Source: Echinimonas agarilytica (GTDB lineage Bacteria; Pseudomonadota; Gammaproteobacteria; Enterobacterales; Neiellaceae). Taken from it: 64,000 bases of DNA. A program made the translations under genes and the position numbers. Below, piece after piece: positions 47,082 through 56,855 of this stretch. Position 1 is the stretch's first letter. Every line of letters begins with the position of its first letter. The DNA is taken from contig NZ_JAMQGP010000002.1 in assembly GCF_023703465.1 (NCBI RefSeq), forward strand, positions 372,001-436,000. The letters run 5' to 3'. Under the pieces are notes generated by a model. It was given only the letters and a program-made list of their open reading frames with translations. It was not told where the DNA came from and did no database searches.

Positions 47082-48278
47082 TTAGAATTTAGCGCCAACC
47101 CAAACCCAAGCTTTATCAGTGTCTGCTTTGTAGTCGTCAGCAGAGTATGCCGCGTACTTCACGCCACCACTGAAGACATCGTTAAATTTGTATGCGTACA
47201 ATAAATCAAGCTCGGTACCGAGATCATCCAATGTATCTGAAGACTCATTGGCAGTGAAATCGTGATAAACAGCAGCCCACTTACCACCAAACAATTTACC
47301 TCCAGCAGAGAAGTACAAGTCTTCTACACCTTCAGCTGGTGTGCTCAAGAACATGTCTGCCCAACCTTGGAACTTATGCAATGTTGCCAGTGGAGTTTGG
47401 AATGCACCTTTACCATCGTCAGAGCCCAATACTTCATAACCGAGTTTGAAGGTAATACCGCTGTAGACAACACCACCTTCTACTAAGTAGTAGTCGGCAT
47501 CGTAATCTTCTTTGCCTTCTTCTTCATAGCTTTGGCTAGCAAACTCTAGAGCGTATAGGACTTTTACGCTATCTAAATCAGTACCGCCTTTGAAGCTCGC
47601 GCCCCAAGTGTCGTAGCTTTTTTCTGTATCAGTGTCTTCTTCAAGTAAGTAGCCGTAACCGCTTAATGTACCGTAAGACGTTTTATACGATGCGTTCAAC
47701 AAGTGATCGTTTGATTTGATGTCTTTGTCTTCAGCGAAAATACGGTTGCGCTTGTCAATATAGGCGTACTTTACAGCAACATCTTTTGCTGGAGTCACGT
47801 CGATGCTTACTGCATCAAACGTTTGACGATCTTGACGCCAGCCAACATGACCTACAAAACGCTGACCATCCAACGCAATGACTTGGCGACCAATTTTACC
47901 GCCGAACATGCCGTTTTTGTATGCAAGGTAACCTTGATCCAATTCTGTTGTTTCTGGATCGGCAATCACAGAGTATTCAGGTTTACCGTTCAGACCTGCT
48001 GCGTTGTAGTCGTCGATACCGGCCACGACGCGAACATCTTCCATACCAACAACGGCAGAGAAACCTTCGAATTCGCCCGTGGTATAGGTAATACGAGTAC
48101 GCAACGTCAGTGCGTCAGCGTCTTTAGCAGCAGTATCGTCAGAAACATTCTCGTAACGTAAGTTAGCATCTACGGTAGCTTTGCCTGATTTCAGTGCAGT
48201 TGTGAAGTCGTTTGCAAGTGCAGGAGTCGCCGCTGCTGCAAGCGCGAGTGAAACGGAAAGTGCGAGTTTGTTCATCAT
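47082..48278 (-). CDS. Outer-membrane porin-like beta-barrel protein of the nitrate operon
   Basis: 398 residues (397 if the second ATG at 48275 is used, which has better spacing to AAGGA). Signal peptide MNKLALSVSLALAAAATPALA, then alternating short beta-strands rich in Tyr, Asp and Gly, ending YSADDYKADTDKAWVWVGAKF-like with terminal Phe. Weakly resembles alginate-export/OprD-like barrels. It lies 35 bases after the nitrate ABC ATPase and has no visible own promoter, so a role in outer-membrane passage of nitrate or another anion is inferred. Confidence 0.85.
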   Translation of the reverse strand: MMNKLALSVSLALAAAATPALANDFTTALKSGKATVDANLRYENVSDDTAAKDADALTLRTRITYTTGEFEGFSAVVGMEDVRVVAGIDDYNAAGLNGKPEYSVIADPETTELDQGYLAYKNGMFGGKIGRQVIALDGQRFVGHVGWRQDRQTFDAVSIDVTPAKDVAVKYAYIDKRNRIFAEDKDIKSNDHLLNASYKTSYGTLSGYGYLLEEDTDTEKSYDTWGASFKGGTDLDSVKVLYALEFASQSYEEEGKEDYDADYYLVEGGVVYSGITFKLGYEVLGSDDGKGAFQTPLATLHKFQGWADMFLSTPAEGVEDLYFSAGGKLFGGKWAAVYHDFTANESSDTLDDLGTELDLLYAYKFNDVFSGGVKYAAYSADDYKADTDKAWVWVGAKF

Positions 48279-48313
48279 TTTATCCTTATTGATTTAAATC
48301 CTAACGGAACTGT

Positions 48314-49159
48314 TTAAGCCACTTCGGAGGCTTTTTTATTCGTTTTTTTAGTATTGCTAGAAGGTGCAATAGGCTCTACCTTGCGTTGCTTTTCGTATAA
48401 GAATCTTAATACGGCAGAGCGCAAGTGATTGTATTCTTTATCTTCAGCAAGAGATAGGCGGTCACGTGGGCGTTCCAAGTTAACATCCAAAATCTCGCCA
48501 ATGGTTGCCGCCGGACCATTCGTCATCATCACGATACGATCAGACAGGAGTACGGCTTCGTCTACATCATGCGTAATCATGATGACGGTATTGTTGAGTT
48601 CGGCTTGAATCTCCATCAGAGAATCTTGCATATGAGCGCGGGTAAGGGCATCGAGCGCGCCAAAAGGTTCATCCATCAACAATACTTCTGGCTGCATGGC
48701 TAAAGCTCGCGCAATACCAACACGTTGCTTCATACCACCAGAAATCTCATCTGGACGTTTGTGCATGGCATGATCCATATGAACGAGTTTTAGGTTGTGC
48801 TCAATCCACTCTTTGGTTTCCGCTTTTGATTTGCTGCGTCCAAATACTTGTTTTACTGCCAGCTCTACATTTTGATAAGCCGTTAGCCAAGGCAATAGCG
48901 AGTGATTTTGAAACACGACGGCTCGTTCTGGACCCGGCTCTGACACTTCGCGCCCGTTCAAAATGACACCGCCTGTTGTAGCCTGATATAAGCCAGCAAC
49001 GACGTTCAATACAGTTGATTTACCGCAACCAGAGTGACCGATAAGAGAGACGAACTCGCCTTTTTTTATTTGTAAATCAACGCCTTTAAGAGCTGTAAAC
49101 GGGCCTTTTGGAGTTGGAAAGACCATGTCCATTTGACTGATATCGAGAGTAATACTCAT
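48314..49159 (-). CDS. nrtD: Nitrate ABC transporter ATP-binding protein
   Basis: 281 residues from the ATG at 49159, which has AAGGAG upstream; a longer frame overlaps nrtB and is unlikely. Walker A GHSGCGKST at 41-49, signature SGGMKQRVGIARAL, Walker B VLLMDEPFGALDALTRA, and the NrtCD/SsuB family C-terminus. It energises nitrate import with NrtA and NrtB. A single ATPase rather than the cyanobacterial NrtC/NrtD pair. Confidence 0.93.
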   Translation of the reverse strand: MSITLDISQMDMVFPTPKGPFTALKGVDLQIKKGEFVSLIGHSGCGKSTVLNVVAGLYQATTGGVILNGREVSEPGPERAVVFQNHSLLPWLTAYQNVELAVKQVFGRSKSKAETKEWIEHNLKLVHMDHAMHKRPDEISGGMKQRVGIARALAMQPEVLLMDEPFGALDALTRAHMQDSLMEIQAELNNTVIMITHDVDEAVLLSDRIVMMTNGPAATIGEILDVNLERPRDRLSLAEDKEYNHLRSAVLRFLYEKQRKVEPIAPSSNTKKTNKKASEVA

Positions 49160-49169
49160 GGTGTTCTCC

Positions 49170-50165
49170 TTATTGCGCTGACGCTTTATCCCAAGATGCG
49201 AGACGTTGTAGTTGAAGCATGGCTCTGTCGAGTAAGAAGCCGATGAAACCGATGACAATAACAGCGGTCATGATACGTGACAGAGAGTCTGAACTTCCGT
49301 TTTGGAATTCATCCCAAACGAACTTTCCAAGCCCTGGGTTTTGCGCCAACATTTCGGCTGCAATGAGTACCATCCAAGCCACACTAAGCGATAAGCGCAT
49401 ACCTGTGAAAATCATTGGAATAGATGCAGGAATCACAATTTTTTGTACATGCTTTAAAGCGGGTAAGCGTAATACTCGGCTTACATTGACCAGATCGCTG
49501 TCTATCGATGCAACGCCTACCGAAGTATTAATCACCATTGGCCATAAGCAACAAAGGCTTACAGTGATCATTGAATTGACGAATGATTTAGGAACAATGG
49601 GGTCTTGCGATACATATAACGCACTAACAACCATGGTGACTAACGGGAGCCATGCGAGTGGAGAAACCGGCTTAAAGATCTGGATGATTGGATTAATGGC
49701 CGTATTCAATGTTTTGTTCAAGCCGATCGCAATACCGAGAGGAATTGCAATGATTGCGGCTAATAGGAAGCCACTCATCACGGTAATTAAGCTGGTAATG
49801 ATTTGGTCGAAGAAAGTTTCTTTACCCGTGTAGTTACGAACCTTCGCTTCGTAAGTTGGGTCTTTTTCCAAGCGCGCTGCATTGCGTTTTTCTTGGCGTT
49901 CGTAAAAGGCTTCAGCTTTTACGCGTTCTGCAACATGCTCGTCGTAAAGGGTCGACATTTGTGTTGCTACGTTTGACGGTCCAGGGAATTTACCTAAAGA
50001 AGTATCAATGCGATCAGCAGCCATTGACCAAAGTATCAAGAATATTGCGATACCGACCAATGGAAGAGCGATCATATTGGTGACTTTGTTCAATGCCAAC
50101 TTGAATTGAGCCGAATTCAATTGAAGTGCTGTCATTTTGGCCACCTTATTAGTAATAGTTGTCAT
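49170..50165 (-). CDS. nrtB: Nitrate ABC transporter permease
   Basis: 331 residues, longer than many permeases because of a charged insert (about 55-105, rich in Lys, Arg, Glu) between helix 1 and the transport core. The core has the conserved EAA-like loop segment (LPALKHVQKIVIPASIPMIF) that binds the ATPase. Six to seven membrane helices. It lies between nrtA and nrtD in a tight operon. Confidence 0.93.
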   Translation of the reverse strand: MTTITNKVAKMTALQLNSAQFKLALNKVTNMIALPLVGIAIFLILWSMAADRIDTSLGKFPGPSNVATQMSTLYDEHVAERVKAEAFYERQEKRNAARLEKDPTYEAKVRNYTGKETFFDQIITSLITVMSGFLLAAIIAIPLGIAIGLNKTLNTAINPIIQIFKPVSPLAWLPLVTMVVSALYVSQDPIVPKSFVNSMITVSLCCLWPMVINTSVGVASIDSDLVNVSRVLRLPALKHVQKIVIPASIPMIFTGMRLSLSVAWMVLIAAEMLAQNPGLGKFVWDEFQNGSSDSLSRIMTAVIVIGFIGFLLDRAMLQLQRLASWDKASAQ

Positions 50166-50183
50166 TATTTAATCTCCAGATTT

Positions 50184-50204
50184 CCTCGGGCTTTACGCCC
50201 GAGG
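50184..50204 (-). other. Intergenic stem-loop nrtA / nrtB
   Basis: CCTCGGGC-TTTAC-GCCCGAGG, perfect 8-bp stem with no T-run. Likely an mRNA-stabilising hairpin that lets the binding protein be made in excess over the permease. Confidence 0.7.
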
Positions 50205-50214
50205 TATCAGGTTT

Positions 50215-51627
50215 TTACAGTTTGTCGCCAGTTTTAAGGCCAATTTTGAAGCTATCAATGTAAGCGTTTGGTTTAGTACCGTCGTAAACTACGCCATCAA
50301 TGAACTCTTTTTGAGGTGGCTTGAAGCCTGTTTCTGTATCGAAGTTCGGGAAGTCTTTTGCGTCTGCTAATTTTTCAGCAATCAAAGATTTCGCAGCAGT
50401 TGTGTAGATGTCTGGGCGGTAAACGCTTTTCGCCATGTCGATGTACCAGTCATCAGATTTGTCTTCTGAAATTTGACCCCAACGACGCATTTGGCTCAAG
50501 TACCAGATTGCATCTGAGTAGAACGGGTAAGTCGCGTTGTAACGGAAGAATACATTGAAATCTGGTACTTCACGTTTGTCGCCTTTCTCGTACTCAAAGG
50601 TACCTGTCATGCTGTTCGCAATCACATCGTAGTCAGCACCTACATAGTTAGGTTGTGACAAGATCTTCACTGCTTCTGGGCGGTTTGCGTTGTTGTTTTC
50701 ATCCAACCACATTGCAGCTCGAATAAGCGCGCGAGTTAAACGAACTGTGGTATTTGGGTATTTTTCAGCAAATTCAGCGGTGATACCGAATACTTTTTCA
50801 GGGTTGTTTTTCCAGATTTCGTAATCGGTAATGACCGGAACACCAATACCTTTAAATACAGCCTGTTGGTTCCAAGGTTCACCTACGCAGTAGCCGTAGA
50901 TTGTGCCAGCTTCTAGAGTTGCAGGCATTTGCGGTGGAGGCGTTACAGATAACAGTGCTTCTGCATCAATAGTACCTGATGAGTCACCTTTGTGAGGTGC
51001 GTAGTAACCAGGGTGGATACCGCCAGCAGCTAGCCAGTAGCGAAGTTCATAGTTGTGAGTTGATACAGGGAATACCATTCCCATGTTAAATGGCTTGCCG
51101 TCGGCAATATACTTGTCAACAACAGGTTTGAGCGCGTCAGCTTTAATTGGATGAACTGGACGGCCATCAGCCATTTTTGGAATGTTTGGCTTCATTTGCT
51201 TCCAAATTTCATTGGAAACTGTAATACCGTTACCGTTTAAGTCCATTGAGAACGGCGTAATGATGTGTGCCTTTGTACCAAAACCCATTGTCGCGGCAAT
51301 CGGTTGGCCGGCTAACATGTGAGCACCGTCTAAGCTGCCATCAATTACGCCGTTGAGTAGCACTTTCCAGTTGGCTTGAGCTTCAATAGTGACGTAAAGG
51401 CCTTCATCTTCGAAGTAACCATTTTCATAGGCAACAGCGATGGGCGCCATATCAGTGAGTTTAATAAAGCCAAACTTAAGCTCTTCTTTTTCTGGGTACC
51501 CTAGTTCCTCAGCTGTTGTGCTGGTTACAGTAAAAGTAGAGGCGGCTAAAGCAATTGCAGATGCAAGCACTGCCTTTTGCTTTGATACTTTAGATAAGCT
51601 TTTCCATGTGTTTTTAATAAAGGACAC
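50215..51627 (-). CDS. nrtA: Nitrate ABC transporter substrate-binding protein
   Basis: 470 residues. Sec-type signal peptide (about 1-40, ending in TVTSTTAEE). The NrtA/CmpA fold signatures are [33 protein letters not shown] and [14 protein letters not shown]. Size and the Gly/Trp-rich ligand loop fit nitrate/nitrite or bicarbonate binders; the promoter type favours nitrate. First gene of nrtA-nrtB-nrtD-porin. Leader hairpin and sigma-54 promoter precede it. Confidence 0.92.
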   Translation of the reverse strand: MSFIKNTWKSLSKVSKQKAVLASAIALAASTFTVTSTTAEELGYPEKEELKFGFIKLTDMAPIAVAYENGYFEDEGLYVTIEAQANWKVLLNGVIDGSLDGAHMLAGQPIAATMGFGTKAHIITPFSMDLNGNGITVSNEIWKQMKPNIPKMADGRPVHPIKADALKPVVDKYIADGKPFNMGMVFPVSTHNYELRYWLAAGGIHPGYYAPHKGDSSGTIDAEALLSVTPPPQMPATLEAGTIYGYCVGEPWNQQAVFKGIGVPVITDYEIWKNNPEKVFGITAEFAEKYPNTTVRLTRALIRAAMWLDENNNANRPEAVKILSQPNYVGADYDVIANSMTGTFEYEKGDKREVPDFNVFFRYNATYPFYSDAIWYLSQMRRWGQISEDKSDDWYIDMAKSVYRPDIYTTAAKSLIAEKLADAKDFPNFDTETGFKPPQKEFIDGVVYDGTKPNAYIDSFKIGLKTGDKL

Positions 51628-51670
51628 GTGTTATCTCCATCAGATAGTAATAAGTCATTCTTAAAATGAA

Positions 51671-51719
51671 AAAGGCGCTCTCTATCTCAGCAATGAATAC
51701 TGAATTAGAGAGCGCCTTT
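51671..51719 (-). terminator. Terminator-like leader hairpin (attenuator) before nrtA
   Basis: A 14-bp perfect stem (AAAGGCGCTCTCTA with TAGAGAGCGCCTTT) followed on the minus strand by a T-run. It lies between the sigma-54 promoter and the nrtA start, so it must be overcome for expression. Nitrate-assimilation leaders with antitermination by NasR/NasT proteins are known; the classical hexaloop pattern was not clearly found here. Confidence 0.75.
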
Positions 51720-51790
51720 GCTCTTTAAAATATGTAGGTTCATGGCATGCCACACTTGAAGGCATTCAAGAACTTTGTTGAATAACCTAT

Positions 51791-51806
51791 AGCTAAGTCT
51801 GTGCCA
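51791..51806 (-). promoter_or_regulatory. nrtA: Sigma-54 promoter of the nitrate operon
   Basis: Minus strand TGGCACAGACTTAGCT: TGGCAC element, GG-N10-GC spacing, one mismatch in the -12 box (TAGC for TTGC). Predicted start near 51780, about 150 bases upstream of nrtA. Fits NtrC-controlled nitrogen metabolism. Confidence 0.72.
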
Positions 51807-51881
51807 TGTTTTAAAATTACAATAAAAACAATCACTTGTGTTTTTTTGTTCGTTTGGGGTGCGCTTTTTAAAATATCAGAT

Positions 51882-51896
51882 GTGCAATTCATGCAC
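51882..51896. promoter_or_regulatory. Palindrome about 109 bases upstream of the nitrate operon start
   Basis: GTGCA-ATTCA-TGCAC, perfect inverted repeat at a distance typical for an activator site. The half-site order is the reverse of the NtrC consensus, so the binding protein is open. Confidence 0.4.
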
Positions 51897-52035
51897 CTAA
51901 AATGCAACTTACGGATCGAAGCAGGGCGTTATTGCGTGCACTAATATGGTGATTTGCATTAAATGTGATCTCGATCTGGTTTGATCTAAAGTTGTGCGTG
52001 CACGTTTGTGGGGATATTTTGTGATGTTTAAGGCA

Positions 52036-52063
52036 GAAAAAAGCCCTGATAAATACAGGGCTT
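52036..52063 (-). terminator. Terminator of the glucosylglycerate operon
   Basis: On the minus strand AAGCCCTG-TATTTAT-CAGGGCTT followed by a run of T, 24 bases after the phosphorylase stop. Confidence 0.85.
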
Positions 52064-52086
52064 GAATGCTGACATTTCAAGTCAGG

Positions 52087-53832
52087 TTAGCGGTTGGTGA
52101 TCCAAACTGTTTGATAAGGGGCCAGAATCATAGTGCCGGCGCTAACGTCGATGGTTGAATTGGATATCAGGTCCACCCAAGACTGAAGATCAATTAAGTT
52201 AATGTCAGCTAAATTCAATACCTGTTCTTGATCCGATACATTACTGACAGAAAAAACACTCTGTTCGCGATCGAGACTTTGTCGCCATATGCCAAATAAT
52301 TGCCCACCTAATTGCAACGTAAATTGCGTTGCGTTGGGGTGAAACGCTTTTTGCTTGATGCGTAAAGCGAGCAAGTGCTTCATTCGAGCCAATACCTTGG
52401 CATGTTGCGTATGGCTGCGTGCCAATTGCGACGTTAAGTCTTCTATTTGCCAGCGATGGCGATTGATCGAGCGATTATGTTGTGTGTTTTCCAGTTTCTC
52501 ATAGTCATTACCTGTTGCCAGTAAACTATGAATGTACAGACCCGGAATACCCTCTAGCGCAAACATAATGGCATGAGCACACATAAAGCGGTCTTCACCC
52601 CAGCGGTCGGGGCCATTAACGGTGCCTTGCAGTGCGTCATATAGCGCAATGTTAATTTCGTAAGGTTTACGCTGACCATTTTCCGCGTTACGCCAAGACA
52701 CGCATCCTCCAAATGAAGACATGGTATTGACCAATTGATTAATTTCTTCATCATTGAGTAACCCTTCAGCTGGGCGCAGCCCGATGCCGTCATGTGACGC
52801 AATGAAATTAAAGTATGCTGTGCCGTTACGGGCAGGGGGCATGCTCATCAACCATTGTTTGAGATAACGGCAGTTCCCTGTGACAAGGGTATTCAGCAAT
52901 AGCGGTGGTAATGAAAAGTTATAAATGCAGTGGGCTTCGTTGGCATTCCCGAAATAGCTTAGATTTTGCTGGTTTGGAATATTGGTTTCTGTAATGACTA
53001 CGGCATCAGGTTGAGCGTGCTCAATTAGGCAGCGCAAAAGCCGAATGACTTCATGAGTTTTGGGCAGGTTAATTGATGTTGAACCGACTTCTTTCCAAAG
53101 GAATGCAACTGCGTCTAAACGGAATAGATTGACTCCACTATCAAGATATTGGCGAATAATCGAAATAAACGTCAGCAATACTTTGGTGTTACGAAAGTCG
53201 AGATCGACTTGATCGTGACTAAATGTACACCACACATGTTGAGTGCCTTTGAGGGTTTCGGTTTCGCGTAATAAAGGAGAGGTTCGAGGACGCACAACCT
53301 GCGATAAATCATCGTCTGGACTGGCGGTATAAAAGAAGTCGTGGCCAGGGCCATCGCATTTGATAAAGTTCTGAAACCAAGCACTTCGTGAAGAGCAATG
53401 GTTGATCACTAAATCAGCCATCACTCGATAATCGCTAGAGAGTGCTTCAATGTCGCACCAATCGCCTAGTGATTCATTCACACTGGAATAGTCAATAACC
53501 GCAAAGCCATCGTCGGAACTGTATGGAAAAAACGGCAGCACATGCACGCCGTTGATATAGCCCTTACAGTGCTCCTGCATAAAGCCATGAAGTTCTTGCA
53601 GTGGCTTTTTAGCATCACTAATTAAGCTATCGCCATAGGTAATTAGAATGACATCTTGCTCATCCCAATGATTGATAAATGCTTCGGGGGACGTTTCAAC
53701 GTCATTGACCCGCATGGTATCAATGGCCGCTTGGGCCAAAGATTCCATGTCGTCTGGCTCTACAATTCCATCATAAATGGTTGAGAGATGGTGAATGACT
53801 CGTTGGTGCAAGTGTTCACTTGCATTGTTCAT
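52087..53832 (-). CDS. GH13 sugar phosphorylase, probable glucosylglycerate phosphorylase
   Basis: 581 residues of the sucrose-phosphorylase subfamily (GH13_18). Catalytic machinery by pattern: nucleophile Asp about 238 in [10 protein letters not shown], acid/base Glu about 280 in VITETNIPN, stabilising Asp about 347 in [12 protein letters not shown]13_18 includes sucrose, sucrose-6-phosphate and glucosylglycerate phosphorylases. The last is favoured because the gene is fused by overlap (ATGA) to a glucosyl-3-phosphoglycerate synthase gene and accompanied by a glycerate kinase. Reaction expected: glucosylglycerate plus phosphate to glucose-1-phosphate plus glycerate, in the cytoplasm. Confidence 0.83.
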   Translation of the reverse strand: MNNASEHLHQRVIHHLSTIYDGIVEPDDMESLAQAAIDTMRVNDVETSPEAFINHWDEQDVILITYGDSLISDAKKPLQELHGFMQEHCKGYINGVHVLPFFPYSSDDGFAVIDYSSVNESLGDWCDIEALSSDYRVMADLVINHCSSRSAWFQNFIKCDGPGHDFFYTASPDDDLSQVVRPRTSPLLRETETLKGTQHVWCTFSHDQVDLDFRNTKVLLTFISIIRQYLDSGVNLFRLDAVAFLWKEVGSTSINLPKTHEVIRLLRCLIEHAQPDAVVITETNIPNQQNLSYFGNANEAHCIYNFSLPPLLLNTLVTGNCRYLKQWLMSMPPARNGTAYFNFIASHDGIGLRPAEGLLNDEEINQLVNTMSSFGGCVSWRNAENGQRKPYEINIALYDALQGTVNGPDRWGEDRFMCAHAIMFALEGIPGLYIHSLLATGNDYEKLENTQHNRSINRHRWQIEDLTSQLARSHTQHAKVLARMKHLLALRIKQKAFHPNATQFTLQLGGQLFGIWRQSLDREQSVFSVSNVSDQEQVLNLADINLIDLQSWVDLISNSTIDVSAGTMILAPYQTVWITNR

Positions 53833-55064
53833 ACGACCTCCTGTGCCGCAAATTCCTTGCGATCTTCTTCCACCGCGGTATGTAGGCGCTCAAGCACGTC
53901 TGGCATGGCGCTAATGACTCGGTTCCAGCTTGGTATGAAAGGTGTATCCATTGGATATTCAAGGAAGTGTTGGCCCGCTGTCATAATATTTTGGGCAAAC
54001 ATCTCAACGGCTTTTTCTTCATTATGGATATCAACGGTCAGACCATTAATGATCGCGTCGTTTCGATATGCTTCGATGAAATCTAATGCAATTCGATAGT
54101 ATGTGGCTTTGAGTGAACGAAACACTTCAGTGGAAAATGTTTCGCCTTGTGTGGCCAGCTTTCTGAAAAGCGCTTTGGTAATGTCGATGGACATTTTGCT
54201 GAGCCCTGCATTGGCATCTTCAATGGACAGATCTTGATGCTTGTGATCGTAGATTTGAGCGATATCTACTTGGCATAGGCGATTGTTTGAATAGTTGCGA
54301 TGCATTTCTGAAAGCACCCCAATTTCTAATCCCCAGTCGCTTGGAATACGAATATCGGTTAACACATCACGACGAAATGAAAATTCTCCGGCTAACGGAT
54401 ATTTAAAACTGTCCATGTACTCAAGGTATTCGCTATGCCCCACAATCCGTTTCAGAGCTAACAAGAGAGGCGTGACGAGTAAACGTGACACACGACCATT
54501 GAGTTTGCCATCGGCAACACGGGCATAAAAACCTTTACAAAATTCGTAGTTAAATTGTGGGTTGGCCACGGGGTAAATGAGTCGCGCGAGTAAATCTCGC
54601 TTGTAAGTGACAATATCGCAATCATGCAATGCAACGGACTCAGAACGTTTGGAGGCTAGAATGTAGCCCATGCAATACCAAACGTTACGGCCTTTACCCA
54701 GCTCTTTTGGTGCGAGGCCTAATTCTGCCAATTCAGCATCTAACGCTTTAAGTCGTGGGCCGTCGTTCCAAAGAATTCGGTGGTGTTGTGGTAGCTTTCC
54801 AAAAAATTCAGTGGCGTGTTTGTATTCGTCTAGATTGGCGCGGTCTAGCCCAATAACGATCTCTGTGAGGTAATTGACGTGTGTCAACTCATCGATAATT
54901 CCGCTGAGTGCAGGGCCTTGCAACTCAGAATAAAGCGACGGCAAGATGAGCGCCATCGGGCGAGTTTTATTGAACTCGAATAATTCAGCTTCGATATCTT
55001 CAACTGAGCGATCAGCAATATTATGCAGGGTGGTGATCACGCCATTTTGATAAAAATCAGCCAT
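53829..55064 (-). CDS. Glucosyl-3-phosphoglycerate synthase-like glycosyltransferase
   Basis: 411 residues, GT-A fold. N-terminal [11 protein letters not shown] and [12 protein letters not shown] precede the nucleotide-sugar metal site [11 protein letters not shown] (about 145-155), with substrate-region [11 protein letters not shown] and [10 protein letters not shown]. These features and the lack of membrane helices fit GpgS/GT81-type or mannosyl-3-phosphoglycerate-synthase-related enzymes, which transfer a sugar from NDP-glucose (or GDP-mannose) to 3-phosphoglycerate. The adjacent GH13_18 phosphorylase argues for glucose. One base separates it from the phosphatase gene. Confidence 0.83.
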   Translation of the reverse strand: MADFYQNGVITTLHNIADRSVEDIEAELFEFNKTRPMALILPSLYSELQGPALSGIIDELTHVNYLTEIVIGLDRANLDEYKHATEFFGKLPQHHRILWNDGPRLKALDAELAELGLAPKELGKGRNVWYCMGYILASKRSESVALHDCDIVTYKRDLLARLIYPVANPQFNYEFCKGFYARVADGKLNGRVSRLLVTPLLLALKRIVGHSEYLEYMDSFKYPLAGEFSFRRDVLTDIRIPSDWGLEIGVLSEMHRNYSNNRLCQVDIAQIYDHKHQDLSIEDANAGLSKMSIDITKALFRKLATQGETFSTEVFRSLKATYYRIALDFIEAYRNDAIINGLTVDIHNEEKAVEMFAQNIMTAGQHFLEYPMDTPFIPSWNRVISAMPDVLERLHTAVEEDRKEFAAQEVV

Positions 55065-55065
55065 T

Positions 55066-55914
55066 TTACTTCTCCTTTTCCAGTAACGATTGTTCCGGAA
55101 TATTTAATAATTCAGAAAGTGACTCTGCCCAGCCGATAGGGCCAAAAGACTGGGTGAAAATAGTGTTTTTGGTTCGCTTTAACGCAAGAGGGTCATGAAT
55201 TGGCGATGCAATAACGACGGCATGATCGGCACTTTCGAGCATGTCGATATCATTATCGCTATCTCCTAATGCAATGGTTTCAAATGCGATTTCTGGTGAT
55301 TGTTGGGTGTAAATATTTTTCAGCCATTGCATGGCTGTACCTTTGTTGGCGCTGCCGCCTACATGAAGAAAGCGTCCGCCTTGAAGTACGTGTCCGCCGA
55401 GTTGCTCAATCGCTTCAACAAATAAGGCTTTGTCTTCACGGTTGCCGTGCCATAGCACGGGTTCACCGAATTGGCGCTGAGATGCGCGCTCGGCTTGTTT
55501 TAAATTTAATCCTGTTAATTGAGAAATGTCCTCAATCGAGATGTTCGAAAACGAGGTATACAAGGACTGAAAACGAGGCTTTAAATGATGCAGTAAATCT
55601 ACCCAGTGCTGACGGTTTTTACTAAAGCTAAACTGCCACAAAGCGCCGTCATCAATGCAGCCCTCGGGAGCTGTAGGAAATAACTTTTTGGGTAAATAAA
55701 TAGCCGCTCCATTTTCCACAATGAATGGACAGCTGTTATTAATTTCTTTGCGAATATGAATCAGCTCGGCACAGGTTTTACTGGTATTGGCAATGACAGG
55801 GATTCTCTGCTCGGAACAATAAGCCAGGGTGGTCTTCGCTGCTTCAAATGAATAGCTATAGTGGTCAAGCAGAGTGCCATCTAAATCGGTGAAAATAAGA
55901 GGGTGCTTGATCAT
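55066..55914 (-). CDS. HAD-IIB phosphatase, glucosyl/mannosyl-3-phosphoglycerate phosphatase family
   Basis: 282 residues from the ATG at 55914, which overlaps the upstream stop (ATGA) and has AAGGAA before it. HAD motif I DLDGT at 10-14 (nucleophile Asp10), motif II ANTSKT, motif IV GDSDNDIDML. MPGP/YedP-type cap region with PFIVENGAAIY. It would remove phosphate from glucosyl-3-phosphoglycerate to release glucosylglycerate, by position between the synthase and kinase genes. Confidence 0.83.
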   Translation of the reverse strand: MIKHPLIFTDLDGTLLDHYSYSFEAAKTTLAYCSEQRIPVIANTSKTCAELIHIRKEINNSCPFIVENGAAIYLPKKLFPTAPEGCIDDGALWQFSFSKNRQHWVDLLHHLKPRFQSLYTSFSNISIEDISQLTGLNLKQAERASQRQFGEPVLWHGNREDKALFVEAIEQLGGHVLQGGRFLHVGGSANKGTAMQWLKNIYTQQSPEIAFETIALGDSDNDIDMLESADHAVVIASPIHDPLALKRTKNTIFTQSFGPIGWAESLSELLNIPEQSLLEKEK

Positions 55915-56855
55915 ATTAAGTATTCCTTTGGTCGGTGCAATGATTGAATGCGGCGATCGCTCCTGAGATCCCAGACGTAATGACAATGATTTGGGAGCTG
56001 TTGCAAACCATGCTCCGTAAGTCGTTGAAAATAGCTAATAAATTCGGATATTTGTTCTTGCGTCATTACTTTGGATGAATCGCCTCCTGTTTGTTGAACT
56101 CTAGCTGCGAGCTTTTGTTCTTGTTCAAAGCGCCATTGCATGACCGTTGAAAAAGCTGGGGCTTTTAGCATCAGCCAAATATCGACGAGTTCGTACAGCG
56201 GTTCGTAAGCGGTTTTGAGTTGATCATTGACATAGTTGCGCCAAACCGCGTTGGCATCTTGTTGTACTTCGAGAGAGTTGGCAGGGCATGTGATGTCATT
56301 CGCTCCTTGGGCGCGAACTCCCCAGCACCAGCCTTCAACGATAATGATATCGACAGGGGGGGTGATGTCAGTCCATTCTGAGATGGGAAACGGGTTATCA
56401 ATGGCCTTGTTAAAACGCGGGATGGTGGTGTGCAATGATGATTTTAGATTAGACATGACCCGTTGCAATAGTTGGGTGTCGTGGGTGCCTGGCACGCCGC
56501 GTGTTGCTAAAAGTGGGTGTACCTGTTGCGCTAATTCATTGCGCTTGTCTTGCGTGAAGTAGAAGTCGTCGAGCGACATGACCACGCATTTAAGATTGTA
56601 CTCAGATTCAAAGATCATCGATAAATAGCTAGCCAGCGTCGATTTCCCTGAGCCTTGTGAGCCATTAACTCCAATGATCAATGGGCTTTTTGCACCTTTT
56701 TGGTGCTTGCTAATTTCTGCTGTAATTGGCTTGAACCAATGTTGAGCATGTTCTAAGTAGGCTTCAGACAACGCATTTTCTAATAAGAAGCACTGTTCTG
56801 CTTTACTTGTATTAATAACAACCTCCGCCACACAGTCTTGATACTGTGAATACAA
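55911..56855 (-). CDS. D-glycerate kinase, plant-type GLYK/YggC-like P-loop kinase
   Basis: Up to 314 residues. P-loop GVNGSQGSGKST at about 62-73, SLDDFYFT after a strand, IIVEGWCWGVR as Walker B-like region. The pattern matches the P-loop glycerate-3-kinase family (GLYK), unlike GarK/GlxK. It would phosphorylate glycerate released by the phosphorylase to 3-phosphoglycerate. The start is uncertain: TTG 56855 has no ribosome-binding site. GTG 56831 is an alternative. A GGAGG at 56821-56825 is followed at 4-6 bases only by ATT in frame. Confidence 0.8.
   Translation of the reverse strand: MYSQYQDCVAEVVINTSKAEQCFLLENALSEAYLEHAQHWFKPITAEISKHQKGAKSPLIIGVNGSQGSGKSTLASYLSMIFESEYNLKCVVMSLDDFYFTQDKRNELAQQVHPLLATRGVPGTHDTQLLQRVMSNLKSSLHTTIPRFNKAIDNPFPISEWTDITPPVDIIIVEGWCWGVRAQGANDITCPANSLEVQQDANAVWRNYVNDQLKTAYEPLYELVDIWLMLKAPAFSTVMQWRFEQEQKLAARVQQTGGDSSKVMTQEQISEFISYFQRLTEHGLQQLPNHCHYVWDLRSDRRIQSLHRPKEYLI

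Larger units (their letters stand above)
51628..52086. other. Regulatory region nitrate operon / glucosylglycerate operon
   Basis: 459 bases without a gene. Holds, in minus-strand order, the terminator of the glucosylglycerate genes, an upstream palindrome, a sigma-54 promoter, a small hairpin pair (51750-51776) and a terminator-like leader hairpin, each listed separately. A 63-codon frame at 51889-52080 overlaps the terminator and is not credible. Confidence 0.7.

Noticed and set aside
51750-51776. ANTAR two-hexaloop antiterminator motif in the nrtA leader
   Set aside because: Hairpins are present, but the loop bases do not show the expected A1/G4 pattern.
51882-51896. Palindrome as a classical NtrC site
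   Set aside because: The half-sites are in the opposite order to TGCACC-N-GGTGCA; kept only as an unassigned palindrome.
51889-52080. 63-codon minus-strand frame in the nitrate leader region
   Set aside because: Overlaps the glucosylglycerate terminator and regulatory elements; no ribosome-binding site or recognisable content.
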